Position numbers and translations under genes: made by a program. From positions 496,001 to 560,000 of the forward strand of contig NZ_CP063356.1 in the NCBI RefSeq assembly GCF_001866075.3: a stretch of DNA of 64,000 nucleotides, read 5' to 3'. Shown here one piece after another: positions 43,765-52,161 of the stretch (position 1 is the first letter of the stretch; each line of letters opens with the position of its first letter). The stretch is from Anaerobacillus isosaccharinicus. GTDB taxonomy: Bacteria > Bacillota > Bacilli > Bacillales > Anaerobacillaceae. The notes beneath the pieces are model-generated. The model was given only the letters and a program-made list of their open reading frames with translations. It was not told the DNA's origin and did not search any database.

Positions 43765-44397
43765 ATGAATAAAACTAAGCATAATACAATTGCTATCATT
43801 GTTGTTTTATTATTTGGATGTATACTGTTTTATGTAGGGACGGATGGATTTCGTGCATATACGGCAGAAACTGCAAGAGTTAATCAATTAATGAAAGATC
43901 AACCTCAATTTCCAGATGTAACTTTAGAGGATAGTAATGGTCGAATTTATTCTTTTTCTGAATTTGAAAATAAATATGTATTTATTACATTTATGTATAC
44001 AGCTTGTACAACGGTCTGCTGGGAGCTAGAGGCAAACATGGGAGAGGTCTATAATCTCATTCCTGAGCAATATATTGGTGAAGACATCGTCTTTTTAAGT
44101 ATAAGTTTTGATCCTGAGAAAGACGACCCTGAAACGTTAGATCGATATAAAGGTTATTTTAATAGCGATGGTGAAACATGGAGGATGGCTAGAATTCCAG
44201 ACCAAACTCAGCTAGATAATTTGTTAAAAGAATTTGGGGTAATCGTCATTCCTAATGATAGTGGACATTTCACTCATAATTCAGCTTTTTATTTAGTAAA
44301 TAGACAAGGCACATTAACAAACATTATGGACTTTAAAAAGATAGAAGAAGCTGCAGATACAGTGACTACGATACTTAAAAACGATAAGGGGGAATAG
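43765..44397 (+). CDS. SCO1/SenC-type copper assembly protein
   Basis: About 210 residues: an N-terminal membrane anchor, a thioredoxin fold with the CTTVC copper-binding pair, and the distal His in DSGHFTHNSAFYL. SCO proteins load CuA in subunit II. The ATG at 43765 was chosen over GTG 43756 for its spacing from AGTAAGGATG. It is part of the heme-copper operon. Confidence 0.9.
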   Translation: MNKTKHNTIAIIVVLLFGCILFYVGTDGFRAYTAETARVNQLMKDQPQFPDVTLEDSNGRIYSFSEFENKYVFITFMYTACTTVCWELEANMGEVYNLIPEQYIGEDIVFLSISFDPEKDDPETLDRYKGYFNSDGETWRMARIPDQTQLDNLLKEFGVIVIPNDSGHFTHNSAFYLVNRQGTLTNIMDFKKIEEAADTVTTILKNDKGE

Positions 44398-44400
44398 GTG

Positions 44401-44958
44401 ATGGATCAATTTAAGTTAGGTTTAGGCTTATTTATTTTCTTAGCTATTCCACCTGTTGCTACTTTTATGGAATCGGTCATGGTCATTCATATGCATATGC
44501 AAATGCCGATGCTTATTATCGCCGGCCTTTTAATAGCACCTTTCTTTCAACAGCGCTTCCCTCGTTTTTTTGAAAAATGGAATCAAAATGGACTTCCAGG
44601 CATTTTATTGTTTATAATTATTATAGGCTATTGGATGTTACCAAGAACGATGGATGAAGCATTGACACTTCAAAGTGTAGAAATATTTAAGTTTATAAGT
44701 TTACCATTTTTAGCAGGTGTCCCATTACGAGACAGCTGGAAAAAGCTCACAGATTTCCAAAAAAATTCAGTCATCACTTTTTTTACAATCGCATTTCTAG
44801 GGATGGGCGCACTTTATACATTAGCCCCCGACCAATTATGTAATAATTACTTGATTATTGAGCAACTGACACTTGGTTGGGCGTTTCTGTTAACAGCAGT
44901 TGGTATGATTGTTTACCTCTTGTATGTAGCTTTTGTTGATCCTTCTCAATACGAATAA
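44401..44958 (+). CDS. membrane protein of the heme-copper operon, possible assembly factor
   Basis: About 185 residues with five hydrophobic helices. The first helices flank a Met/His-rich sequence (VMVIHMHMQMPMLIIAG), reminiscent of copper-handling CtaG-type proteins but much shorter. It starts 3 bp after the SCO stop. I do not recognise a named family; a role in copper insertion or assembly is inferred from position and motif. Confidence 0.65.
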   Translation: MDQFKLGLGLFIFLAIPPVATFMESVMVIHMHMQMPMLIIAGLLIAPFFQQRFPRFFEKWNQNGLPGILLFIIIIGYWMLPRTMDEALTLQSVEIFKFISLPFLAGVPLRDSWKKLTDFQKNSVITFFTIAFLGMGALYTLAPDQLCNNYLIIEQLTLGWAFLLTAVGMIVYLLYVAFVDPSQYE

Positions 44959-45020
44959 TTTTGAGATTACTAGTGTTTTGGGGTAAAGTTAGTTTGAAGT
45001 ACTTCTTAGGGGAGGATAAA

Positions 45021-45968
45021 ATGAATAAACAAGACATACTTTCCTCGCAGAAAGTTGGTGAGACATCACGTTTATATATCAATAATAATAATGCATCGAC
45101 TCTAATTACTGACTTAAAGTCGTTACTAAAACTCCCTGTTTTAATTGCCAATGTTCTACCGGTATTTACGGGTTTTTGGTTAGCATTGTATTTTTCAAAT
45201 GCCTCCTTTAATGACTACTTAGGTATGTTTTTGTTAACAATCATTGGAAGCACATTGGTTATGGCTGGTGCCCTTGTTCTTAATAACTGGTACGATGTCG
45301 ATATTGACTCAATCATGGCTAGAACAAAAAAACGCCCAACGGTAACAGGAAATATCCCTCTAAAAGTTGTATTAATAATAGGAATTATTCTTACTCTTCT
45401 CGGATTTATTCTATTACTTTTCACGACGGTTGAAGCAACCATCTATGCATTTATCGGGTGGTTTACTTATGTTTTTTTATATACGATGTGGTCAAAACGT
45501 AAGTATACTTTAAATACCGTGATAGGAAGTGTTTCAGGTGCGGTTACGCCATTAATCGGCTGGACAGCCATAGCATCTGGATTTCATATTGTTCCTATTA
45601 TATTATTTTCAATCTTATTTATTTGGCAAATGCCACATACATTTGCCATAGCCATGAGAAAATGTGAAGAATATAGAGCAGCAGGTGTTGCGATGCTTCC
45701 TGTTGTTCACGGATTTAAAATGACAAAAAGGCAGATGCTCGTTTATGTTGCATGCTTATTACCGTTACCAATTTATTTGCTTGAGCTCGGTACAACCTTC
45801 TTTGTTATTGCAACATTACTTAATCTGATCTGGCTAGGAATATGTATTAATGGCTTATTTATGAGAGACGATGAAAAATATGCTTATATTAACTTTCTTT
45901 ACTCAGTCAATTATATTACCATTTTATTTCTCCTGATGATATTGGTGACATCGCCAGTATCCCAGTAA
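45021..45968 (+). CDS. ctaB: heme O synthase (protoheme IX farnesyltransferase)
   Basis: A 315-residue UbiA-family prenyltransferase with nine helices. The first Asp-rich motif is NNWYDVDIDSIMARTKKRP, and a second lies at YTMWSKRKYTLNT. It attaches farnesyl to heme b, giving heme O. Being last in this operon suggests that the reductase uses an O- or A-type heme. The ATG at 45021 follows AGGGGAGG; the upstream in-frame ATG is rejected. Confidence 0.9.
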   Translation: MNKQDILSSQKVGETSRLYINNNNASTLITDLKSLLKLPVLIANVLPVFTGFWLALYFSNASFNDYLGMFLLTIIGSTLVMAGALVLNNWYDVDIDSIMARTKKRPTVTGNIPLKVVLIIGIILTLLGFILLLFTTVEATIYAFIGWFTYVFLYTMWSKRKYTLNTVIGSVSGAVTPLIGWTAIASGFHIVPIILFSILFIWQMPHTFAIAMRKCEEYRAAGVAMLPVVHGFKMTKRQMLVYVACLLPLPIYLLELGTTFFVIATLLNLIWLGICINGLFMRDDEKYAYINFLYSVNYITILFLLMILVTSPVSQ

Positions 45969-46148
45969 TGCCCCATTTGCATTTTGATAATGGTTAAATT
46001 ACAAGAGTTATAAAAGTAGGAAACTCAGTCCGCTATTGCCCTATTAAACTCGCTTTTTTCAAATAAGTAGGACACTGGTGAGACAGACTAACAAGTAACT
46101 TGGCAATGATTTCGTAATTATAGGTTTGGCTTACTCCCACCATAAATC

Positions 46149-46191
46149 AAAAATCCTTACCACCAGTCTTAAACTGATAGTAAGGATTTTT
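46149..46191. terminator. bidirectional terminator
   Basis: AAAAATCCTTAC pairs with GTAAGGATTTTT. It separates ctaB from the convergent siderophore operon. Confidence 0.85.
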
Positions 46192-46274
46192 CCTTTTACT
46201 AAACCAACGTCCCCTCATCCTTCTAAAAGAAACTCCTCAACGCCGGGGTGTATTGCCTTTTCCTATACTTCTGT

Positions 46275-46302
46275 GGGACAAGGTACCTGTCCCCTATGTC
46301 CC
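46275..46302. repeat. GGGACA...TGTCCC palindrome, copy 6
   Basis: GGGACAAGGTACCTGTCCCC then TATGTCCC. It lies near the end of the siderophore ATPase gene and overlaps its last codons. Confidence 0.75.
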
Positions 46303-47109
46303 AGTTCTTAATTTATTATGATGTCTTCCAATTGGTATTACCGAAGGCGAACCTGAAACGGGGTCTTTTATTACAGTACAATGAAGGCCGAATACATCTT
46401 CAATCAACTTGCTAGTAATAACTTTTGAGGGCTCGCCCTCTGCGACAAGTTTTCCTTTATAAAGAGCAAATATATAGTCTGCATAACGTGCCGACAAGTT
46501 AATATCATGAAGAACCATTACAATCGTTTTTCCATGTTTTTGGTTAAGGTCTGTCAACAGATCAAGAATTTAAACTTGATAGGTGATATCTAAATAGGTT
46601 GTCGGTTCATCCAAAAACAATATGTCTGTTTGTTGTGCCAGTGCCATCGCAATCCATACACGCTGCCTTTGCCCTCCTGATAGCTCATCAATATTTCGAT
46701 CAGCAAATTCTGTAATATTCATAATTTCCATTGCTTCGCTAACGGCTTCATAATCCTTTTTTGTCCAGCCACTTAGAAACGTTTGATGAGGGTATCTACC
46801 TCGTCCTACTAAATCTGTAACCGTTATTCCCTCAGGAACAATCGGTGATTGAGGTAAAAGTCCTAAAACACGAGCAAACTGTTTTGGTGGAATTTTATTA
46901 ATTGGTTTTCCATCCATGGTAACTTGTCCAGAAGTAGGTTTAATTAGCCTAGCCATCGTTTTAAGGAGTGTAGATTTACCACAACCGTTGGCACCAATAA
47001 TAATGCTTATTTTGTTACTTGGTATAGAAATACTAACATCGTTTAAAATTGTTTGATTATCGTATCCAGCAGTGATATTTTCAGATTGAAAAATATGTCT
47101 AGGTCTCAT
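46294..47109 (-). pseudogene. FecE/FhuC-like siderophore ABC ATPase with nonsense codon
   Basis: One frame of about 271 codons is interrupted by TAA at 46570-46572, between LDEPTTYLDITYQV and ILDLLTDLNQ. Relatives have Glu at this position (GAA), so this is a G-to-T nonsense change. All other parts are present: Walker A IIGANGCGKST, signature ELSGGQRQRVW, Walker B ILFLDEPT and the switch His in MVLHDINLSARYAD. Truncation after the Walker B region removes the switch histidine. Uptake may rely on another ATPase, or the base call may be wrong. Confidence 0.85.
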
Positions 47110-48140
47110 TATAAATCTCCCTTCCGATTGAATCGAATTAGCAAATAGATCAAGTAAGGCGCTCCAAGAATACCTGTGATTACACCTACAGGGTATCTAG
47201 CAACGAATGCAAATTGTCCAATAAGATCTGATGCTAAAACTAAAATGATCCCAACAAGACCTGCTGGAATAATACTTGAAAATCCAACACCAACTAATCT
47301 TTTTGCAATTGGTCCAGCAAGAAAAGCGACAAATGCGATTGGTCCTGTTGTAGCAGTAGCTAACGCAATAATAAGGACAGAACAAATAACAAGTACAATT
47401 CTAGTTTTATTCGTATCAATTCCAAGTGACGTCGCTGCTTGCTCTCCAAGTTCTAACATGTCTAATCGTTTTCCAAGCGCGATAATAATCGGTGCAAGAA
47501 TAACCACAGTAATGATAAGTGGATAAAGGTTTTCCATTTTAGCCCCATTTAAACTACCACTAAGCCATCTCATTGCGGCTGGAATATCATGAGTCTTACC
47601 GATAAGTAATAAATAGGAAATAACAGCGTTCAACATCGCTTGAATTCCAATTCCTATTAAAATTAATCTACCTATTGAAAAAGACGTTCCTTTTGATAGT
47701 AGGAAAATAATGAATACTGTAACAAGCCCGCCAAAAATTGAAGCAATCGAAACTACTATATTACTCGCTTGAAGAACAATGATACAAAAAACAGCTGCAG
47801 CACTTGAACCAGCTGTTATTCCAATGACATTTGGGTTTGCTAGCGGATTACGTAACATTGTCTGAAAAATATAGCCGCCAACACCAAAAGCAAATCCTGA
47901 AAATACACCAGCAAGCATCCTTGGTAAACGGAGTGTTCCTACAGCAAAAGAAGCTCCTTTTACATCTTCGCCTAGTAAAACACGAACAACGTCCCAAGCA
48001 TGATAAATCGTGTTTCCAAGCATAAGCATCGTGCAACTTAAAGCAAACGCAATAAGTACAAGCATTGAAGTCATAAAAATAAAACGCCGACGTCTCTTTA
48101 GTCTACCTTCTATAATATAATTCATAGATTCATTTATCAT
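47109..48140 (-). CDS. FecCD-family siderophore permease (second subunit)
   Basis: A 343-residue permease with about nine to ten helices and the FecCD motifs SGFAFGVGGYIFQTMLRNPL, ANPNVIGITAGS and GPIAFVAFLAGPIAKRL. Its ATG overlaps the stop of the preceding permease gene. With the other permease it forms the channel of an iron-siderophore importer. Confidence 0.92.
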   Translation of the reverse strand: MINESMNYIIEGRLKRRRRFIFMTSMLVLIAFALSCTMLMLGNTIYHAWDVVRVLLGEDVKGASFAVGTLRLPRMLAGVFSGFAFGVGGYIFQTMLRNPLANPNVIGITAGSSAAAVFCIIVLQASNIVVSIASIFGGLVTVFIIFLLSKGTSFSIGRLILIGIGIQAMLNAVISYLLLIGKTHDIPAAMRWLSGSLNGAKMENLYPLIITVVILAPIIIALGKRLDMLELGEQAATSLGIDTNKTRIVLVICSVLIIALATATTGPIAFVAFLAGPIAKRLVGVGFSSIIPAGLVGIILVLASDLIGQFAFVARYPVGVITGILGAPYLIYLLIRFNRKGDL

Positions 48141-49171
48141 AACGCACGCATTTTCGCTTTCATAGTTAATAAGATTAATATAGGAGCTCCGATAAACGCT
48201 GTAACAATACCTACTTCTAGCTCACCAGGACTTCCAATAAGCCTACCAGATATATCTGACACCGTTAAAATAAGCGCTCCTGTTAAAGCTGACATCGGAA
48301 TTACATAACGTAAATCAGGTCCAATTGCGAGACGAATTACGTGGGTTGCTAATAAGCCTATAAACCCAATAGGACCTGATAAAGCTGTTGCTGCACCACA
48401 CAATAAAACACCGCCAAAAGCAGCAATAAGTCTAAGTGTACCCGTTCGTACGCCTAAACCTTTAGCAACTTCATCACCTAATGCTAACGCATTCAATCCT
48501 GGTGCAGTAAATATTGCTATTAAAATTCCAACCACAAGAAAAGGAACAAATGTAGATATTGCACTCCAATTTCCTACCCCAACACTACCTACTTGCCAAA
48601 ATCTAAATTGATCCATAACGTTTGTACGGGGAATCATAATTGCGACAACTAAAGACGATAATGCTGCACTTGTCGCAGCACCGGCTAAAACGAGTTTAAG
48701 GGGCGTGGCACCGCCGCTCCCCATAGACCCAATTCCGAACACAAAAATGGCAGTTATGATTGCTCCCGCTAGTGCAAACCAAATGAATTGACTAGCAGTA
48801 CTAATATTAAAAAAGGAAATCCCACAAACTACGAATAATGCGGCTCCTGTGTTTACTCCTAATATGCTAGGGTCTGCGATAGGATTACGAGTAACTGATT
48901 GCATAAGCGCCCCAGAAACACCTAATGCAGCACCACACATTAAACTAAATACAGTTCTAACAATCCTTTGTCTGACAACCATTGCTTCGTGAGACTGTAC
49001 ATCTGGATGGAACAAAGCATTCATTAGTTCCGTCCACCCAATTGCACGAGATCCAAAAGCAAGTGAAGCGAATACACATACACCGAGTAAAACGATAAGG
49101 AGTAGTAGAACTCTTATGAAATTTTTCGGCATAAGTAACTGCTTATTTTCTGAAACGGATGTGCTTATCAT
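48137..49171 (-). CDS. FecCD-family siderophore permease (first subunit)
   Basis: A 344-residue permease with FecCD features CGAALGVSGALMQSVTRNPI, ADPSILGVNTGA and LSGPIGFIGLLATHVIRL. It starts just after the binding-protein gene and is coupled to the next permease. Confidence 0.92.
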   Translation of the reverse strand: MISTSVSENKQLLMPKNFIRVLLLLIVLLGVCVFASLAFGSRAIGWTELMNALFHPDVQSHEAMVVRQRIVRTVFSLMCGAALGVSGALMQSVTRNPIADPSILGVNTGAALFVVCGISFFNISTASQFIWFALAGAIITAIFVFGIGSMGSGGATPLKLVLAGAATSAALSSLVVAIMIPRTNVMDQFRFWQVGSVGVGNWSAISTFVPFLVVGILIAIFTAPGLNALALGDEVAKGLGVRTGTLRLIAAFGGVLLCGAATALSGPIGFIGLLATHVIRLAIGPDLRYVIPMSALTGALILTVSDISGRLIGSPGELEVGIVTAFIGAPILILLTMKAKMRAL

Positions 49172-49172
49172 T

Positions 49173-50240
49173 TTACTTTAACTTGCTTGCAGCTTCTGAG
49201 ATTAAGTTTAAATATTCATCAAGTGAATACTTAATTGAAAGTGGACTAGGAGTACCAGCTGCAGCTAGTGGCGTATTATCTCCAACAATAACTACAGATC
49301 CTCTTTCAATCGCCGGAACTTTTCCAAGAATTGGATCAGATTGTAGCGTTTTTAATGTATTTTCATCTCCATATGAAATAATAATATCAGCATCATTTAA
49401 CGCATCTGCATTTTCAGCACTTAATTCAATATAAAAGCTACTTTGATCTGTGATTTGACTATTTAGACTTTCAGGGAATGCCATACCTAACTCACCTAGG
49501 AACTCTCCACGAGGATCTTTTTGTGTATAAATATAAAATTTAGACAGATCCGATACTATAAACATACCAAATGCTGCTTTTTTACCTTTAATTTCAGGGT
49601 GTTCACTTGCTTTTTCTTCGATAAATTTCTCTGTATCAGCAAGAAGTTGTAAACCTTCTTTTTCCATTCCCATACCTTTAGAGTTTAATTTAATTTGGTC
49701 TCTCCATGAAGTTACCCAAGGACCAGTTTCATATGCTACCACTGGTGCAATTTGACTTAACGTATCATAATCTTCTTGTGTCATTCCTGAATATGCTGCA
49801 AGAATAACGTCTGGAGCAGCATCTGCAATTGCTTCAAAATCTAAACCGTCAGTATCTTGAAAAAGATTTGGTTGTTCTACGCCTAATTCTTTTAATTTCT
49901 CTGCAGTCCAAGGTAACATTCCGCTATCATCTTGCACTCCGTAGTTTGCAGCTGAGAACCCTACAGGTACAACGTTAAGAGCAAGAACAACGTCTTGGTT
50001 TGCCCATGAAATTGTAACTATGCGCTCAGGTTTCTCTTCAATTACTGATTCGCCAAATGCGTGCTTGATTACGATTGGATATTCAGATTTTACCTCTTCT
50101 GAATTAGCTGTTTCTGTCTTCGGAGCCTCGGTCGTAGTTGGCTCAGAACTTGATTGCTGAGCTGAACAACCAACCAGTGCAAACATAAGGATTGCAATTA
50201 CTAAAGTTGTGATTAATGAAAAATTTCGTTTTGCATTCAT
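49173..50240 (-). CDS. iron-siderophore binding lipoprotein
   Basis: About 355 residues. It has a lipobox FALVGC, a Ser/Thr/Glu-rich linker (SSEPTTTEAPKTE) and a class III substrate-binding fold (KHAFGESVIEEKPERIVTIS; IADAAPDVILAAYSG). The ATG at 50240 has AGGATGG upstream; earlier in-frame starts are less well placed. Two Fur boxes lie upstream. It resembles FeuA/YfiY-type receptors; the exact siderophore is unknown. Confidence 0.9.
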   Translation of the reverse strand: MNAKRNFSLITTLVIAILMFALVGCSAQQSSSEPTTTEAPKTETANSEEVKSEYPIVIKHAFGESVIEEKPERIVTISWANQDVVLALNVVPVGFSAANYGVQDDSGMLPWTAEKLKELGVEQPNLFQDTDGLDFEAIADAAPDVILAAYSGMTQEDYDTLSQIAPVVAYETGPWVTSWRDQIKLNSKGMGMEKEGLQLLADTEKFIEEKASEHPEIKGKKAAFGMFIVSDLSKFYIYTQKDPRGEFLGELGMAFPESLNSQITDQSSFYIELSAENADALNDADIIISYGDENTLKTLQSDPILGKVPAIERGSVVIVGDNTPLAAAGTPSPLSIKYSLDEYLNLISEAASKLK

Positions 50241-50271
50241 TTTTATAACCATCCTTGTCATTAAATAATTT

Positions 50272-50296
50272 TGATAACGATTATCATTATCATTAA
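50272..50296. promoter_or_regulatory. Fur box 1
   Basis: TGATAACGATTATCATTATC followed by ATTAA fits the Fur consensus of GATAAT/ATTATC hexamers. It overlaps the promoter of the siderophore operon. Confidence 0.8.
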
Positions 50297-50392
50297 TATA
50301 ATTTTTTAAAAATAAATTGTCAATGGTAATTATTATGGAGACCAGAAGAGTTCCTAGTCAATAAAGGTTGATCACCAGTGCAACGCTAATTG

Positions 50393-50413
50393 TATATGAT
50401 AATCATTTTCAAC
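50393..50413. promoter_or_regulatory. Fur box 2
   Basis: TATATGATAATCATTTTCAA contains the TGATAATCA core. It sits nearer the divergent AraC gene, so both directions may be iron-repressed. Confidence 0.7.
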
Positions 50414-50507
50414 GGAATATCTGCACCTAATTTAATTATTTTTGCAACATATTTAATTGAATAACGAAACATTAAAGAATATACTTCTTTAAAAGGAGAA
50501 TGCAAAA

Positions 50508-51509
50508 ATGATCATAACGTCTTACCAACAATCTAAATCTACATTTTTAGAAAATTTATCTTTTAATAAAATTGAATGTGAAAATTATACTATATACACA
50601 AATAAATCAAGACCTGAGCTTGGGTACCTTATTAACTATTCAAGAGAAGGTTGTTACGATCTACTTATTGCAGACTATACAATACCTGAGGATTTTTCGA
50701 TGAAATTTGATAATCCGGAGCTATTAATGCGGTTTGGTGTAGTCTATGAAGGTGTAACGCAGTTTAAGGTGGAAAACAATCCTGTCTACTCTTTTACTCC
50801 CTCATCATTTTTTGTTCTTGAAAAAGATCTAAGAGTGACAACAACGTGGGAAAAAGGCCAACATTTTCACGGAACTGAAATAACTATATTTGAAAACTAT
50901 TTTAATGAAATTTTAAAACCTAATTTTCCAAATGTCCTTGATATTCAATCATTAATTAAAAACTATACTTATACGTATCTACCCTTGGATATTATTGAAA
51001 TTATAGGACAATTACAAAGTTTAAATCACGAAAATGCGCTAACTAACATCTATTTAGAAAGTAAAATTTTAGAGTGTATTGCTATATTAATAAATGAAGT
51101 TACTAAATCTAAAGAAAATGCTTTTACAAATCAAATTGACTATGGAAATATTCATATTGGCACCAACAGAATAACGAAACTAACCTTTTCGGATATTCAA
51201 GCGGTTAAAAAAGCACATGATATTTTACAAAAAAATTATGATAACCCTCCCACTATTAAAGCCTTAAGTAAGATGGTATTTTTGAATGAACAAAAGTTAA
51301 AGGCAGGATTTTCGAAGCTTTATCACACATCCATCGGAGAATACATAAATAAACTAAGAATGTCTGTTGCTGCAAATCTTTTATCTACTACCGATTTAAG
51401 TATTGAAGAAATTGCTCATAAAATTGGTTATAACTATTCCGCAAACTTTTCTAAAATGTTTAGAAAGACTTACGGAAAAACTCCCTTAAAGTTTAGAAAA
51501 ACAAAATAA
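50508..51509 (+). CDS. AraC-family regulator, likely of siderophore uptake
   Basis: A 333-residue regulator. The variable N-terminal sensor half is followed by two helix-turn-helix units (PPTIKALSKMVFLNEQKLKA and LSIEEIAHKIGYNYSANFSK, then the FRKTYGKTPLKFR end). It is divergent from the siderophore operon, with Fur boxes between. This suggests a PchR/Btr-like activator that senses ferric siderophore. AAAAGGAG precedes the ATG. Confidence 0.87.
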   Translation: MIITSYQQSKSTFLENLSFNKIECENYTIYTNKSRPELGYLINYSREGCYDLLIADYTIPEDFSMKFDNPELLMRFGVVYEGVTQFKVENNPVYSFTPSSFFVLEKDLRVTTTWEKGQHFHGTEITIFENYFNEILKPNFPNVLDIQSLIKNYTYTYLPLDIIEIIGQLQSLNHENALTNIYLESKILECIAILINEVTKSKENAFTNQIDYGNIHIGTNRITKLTFSDIQAVKKAHDILQKNYDNPPTIKALSKMVFLNEQKLKAGFSKLYHTSIGEYINKLRMSVAANLLSTTDLSIEEIAHKIGYNYSANFSKMFRKTYGKTPLKFRKTK

Positions 51510-51536
51510 GGGACAAGGGGACAGGTACATTGTCCC
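51510..51536. repeat. GGGACA...TGTCCC palindrome, copy 7
   Basis: GGGACAAGGGGACAGGTACA then TTGTCCC. It starts on the last base of the AraC stop region, and its right half is reused in a terminator. Confidence 0.75.
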
Positions 51537-51559
51537 AGACAAAAAAGAACAATGTACCT
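51523..51559. terminator. terminator using half of palindrome copy 7
   Basis: AGGTACATTGT (inside the palindrome) pairs with ACAATGTACCT, followed by TTTTCC. It separates the convergent AraC and XRE genes. Confidence 0.75.
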
Positions 51560-51581
51560 TTTCCTATGTGCCTTTCAAAAA

Positions 51582-51956
51582 TCAAGACATATTCTTCATA
51601 ATTCTTTTTGCTCTAATAAAATCTAATGCTTCTTTTAGTAAAACCTCATCTACTATTTCATTCTCAATAATAAGTTTGTACTTTCCTTGTAGTAGTCCTA
51701 TATCAGAAATCAGGTAATAAGCATCGGAATTTTCATCTTCGACATGGCTAGGGCTATTCGAATACCCAACTAAATAATCAATTGAAACGTTAAACACGGT
51801 AGCAATTTTTTTCAATGTCTCAGTTTCTGGAGATCGAATACCGTTTTCGTAACCTGAGACAGCGACCTTTGAAACCCCAACTTTATCTCCTACTTCTTGC
51901 TGCGTTAATTTACTTTCTTTTCTTAAACGTTTAAACCTCGATTTAAAGTCCGGCAT
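51582..51956 (-). CDS. XRE-family repressor
   Basis: A 124-residue protein with an N-terminal Cro/CI helix-turn-helix (SKLTQQEVGDKVGVSKVAVS, about 15-60) and a short C-terminal part. It starts at ATG 51956, 10 nt after GGAGG; the earlier ATG at 51965 overlaps the ribosome site. The intergenic region has TTAACT-rich palindromes that could be its operators. It is divergent from the duplicated lipoprotein gene, which it may control. Confidence 0.88.
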   Translation of the reverse strand: MPDFKSRFKRLRKESKLTQQEVGDKVGVSKVAVSGYENGIRSPETETLKKIATVFNVSIDYLVGYSNSPSHVEDENSDAYYLISDIGLLQGKYKLIIENEIVDEVLLKEALDFIRAKRIMKNMS

Positions 51957-52086
51957 GAATAGCATTCCTCCTCTTTAAAACTAGTCTATATTTAGTTAAT
52001 TATACCATTGTGGTAAAAACTATTTAACTATTAATCATGGTTATAATAGTGTTAACTGTAGGTTAAAAAACTGTTGATTATTAACT

Positions 52087-52100
52087 TATAGTTAACTATA
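52087..52100. promoter_or_regulatory. 14-bp palindrome TATAGTTAACTATA
   Basis: A perfect palindrome between the divergent XRE and lipoprotein genes. Related words (TTTAGTTAATTATA near 51991, GTTAACTGTAGGTTAA near 52052) occur in the same spacer. It is the likely operator of the XRE repressor. Confidence 0.5.
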
Positions 52101-52161
52101 CTAAAAATCGTTGTGGTAAAAAACAACTAGATAAACATATTTTATAAGGGGTGTTAAAAAA

